Shown here in pieces: positions 5,826 to 6,519 of a stretch of 6,519 bases of DNA (positions are counted from its first letter, which is position 1; each line of letters opens with the position of its first letter). Where the stretch lies: NCBI GenBank assembly GCA_903886985.1, contig CAISOI010000182.1, positions 1-6,519 on the forward strand, read 5' to 3'. The position numbers were made by a program, and so were the translations under genes. The stretch comes from an uncultured Chthonomonas sp. (GTDB lineage Bacteria; Armatimonadota; Chthonomonadetes; Chthonomonadales; CAJBBX01). The notes below the pieces were generated by a model. That model searched no databases. It saw only the letters and a program-made list of their open reading frames with translations, and was not told the origin of the DNA.

Positions 5826-6519
5826 TTGATCACACTTATTGCAACAATTGTCCTGTCACCTGTAATGACTTTGGTCTATACGACACAGTCAAAACCTGTC
5901 GTTGCGACCCACGCTCCTCGGTCACATTACCAGCCGAAAATCAAATATGAAGACCTCAAGAAGTACAAAATCCCATTACCGAAATATACAAAAGCGATTA
6001 AGGATTTCACCTGGATTGACAACGGCACTCTGCTGTTGTTATTGCGCAAACCGGACGGCAGGAGCTATTTCGCGACAGCACCAAAAGGTCGATTTAAACC
6101 TCTTCTAAAACAACTTACTTCTGACGAGCGGGAAGAAGGCGAATCGAAATTCTTTGCATGGCGACTGTCAACATTTGCGACGGGAAAGTTAGTTGGAATC
6201 CAAAGGGGAAGAACAACATACGTATATACAACTGGCGGAGCAAAAGTTGGAGATATTGATCCAAATCGCTCTTGTTTAGCGGTAAGTTCTGATGGCAGCA
6301 ACAATGCTATTTCTGAACGACGTACCCACGACCCACTCTACCTATACCCATTTAAAACTCCCAATCCGATTGCTCTGGCAAACAACAAGAGCCATCCGAT
6401 CGCGTTTAACTCCATTGCAATCGGCATGTCCAGGCAATATTTTAGTTCACTTACCAACGATGTCATTCACAATGTCCAAGACGATGTCGACGATTCCTTA
6501 GGTCCTGTATGGTTATTCA
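5826..6519 (+). CDS. membrane-anchored protein of unknown function (3'-partial, start uncertain)
   Basis: After the TGA at 5805-5807 the same frame stays open from 5808 to the window end, about 237 codons, too long to be chance in this composition. The first stretch (DVWRAELITLIATIVL, then SPVMTLVY) contains one transmembrane or uncleaved-signal segment. A basic, Tyr/Lys-rich linker follows, and then a region with alternating short hydrophobic strands and turns (DFTWIDNGTLLLLL, TTYVYTTGG, CLAVSSDGS). That pattern is faintly like beta-propeller blades, but I cannot assign a family. The start is a problem. TTG 5826 has no ribosome binding site and gives a signal without basic residues, while ATG 5865 falls inside the hydrophobic segment. 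ATG 5809, one base after the upstream stop, would be a typical coupled start but is in another frame and closes after six codons. A sequencing error, a frameshift or a nonsense mutation at 5805-5827 would each explain this. Confidence 0.6.
   Translation, partial: MITLIATIVLSPVMTLVYTTQSKPVVATHAPRSHYQPKIKYEDLKKYKIPLPKYTKAIKDFTWIDNGTLLLLLRKPDGRSYFATAPKGRFKPLLKQLTSDEREEGESKFFAWRLSTFATGKLVGIQRGRTTYVYTTGGAKVGDIDPNRSCLAVSSDGSNNAISERRTHDPLYLYPFKTPNPIALANNKSHPIAFNSIAIGMSRQYFSSLTNDVIHNVQDDVDDSLGPVWLF

Noticed and set aside
6065..6304. A 79-residue open frame on the - strand, and short + strand frames at 5902-6108 and 6292-6501
   Set aside because: The + strand frame open from 5808 to the end spans all of them, is far longer and has a membrane segment and plausible protein composition; the others look like shadows.

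Overview
The window is bacterial, densely coded and read entirely from the + strand. It divides into a well-understood left part (1-5171) and a poorly understood right part (5172-6519). The sequence does not fix the phylum. The acyl-CoA dehydrogenase of the GGSFL-leader, C-terminally extended type, together with a secreted glutaminase A-like (DUF4965-family) protein, would fit Armatimonadota-like or similar environmental bacteria, but that is a low-confidence guess. The genetic code looks standard: the three long genes contain no in-frame TGA.

Left part: (1) an acyl-CoA dehydrogenase with both family signatures, the catalytic glutamate and a C-terminal extension. Its frame is open to the left edge and carries a GGSFL motif before the first ATG, so its true start lies outside the window. 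(2) After 80 nt and a clear GGAGAG ribosome binding site, a complete seryl-tRNA synthetase gene (serS). (3) After 43 nt with no visible terminator and another good ribosome binding site, a complete secreted 694-residue protein of the DUF4964/DUF5127/DUF4965/DUF1793 (glutaminase A-like) family with a signal peptide. The three share direction and short gaps and may be co-transcribed, but their functions (fatty-acid oxidation, translation, extracytoplasmic hydrolysis) do not form one pathway.

Right part: about 120 nt without a convincing gene, then a 9-bp perfect inverted repeat followed by five T's (5327-5366), the best terminator candidate in the window. From there to the end come three short, unrecognised, membrane-type reading frames: 5291-5542 (or 5351-5542), 5535-5807, and an open frame from just after 5807 that runs off the right edge. 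The first two overlap by 8 nt. The second and third lie in the same reading frame, separated only by one TGA, and the third has no well-placed start codon. This is either a small uncharacterised membrane-protein cluster with unusual starts or a gene broken by a nonsense or frameshift change. It is the most interesting part of the window, although nothing in it can be assigned to a known system from sequence alone.
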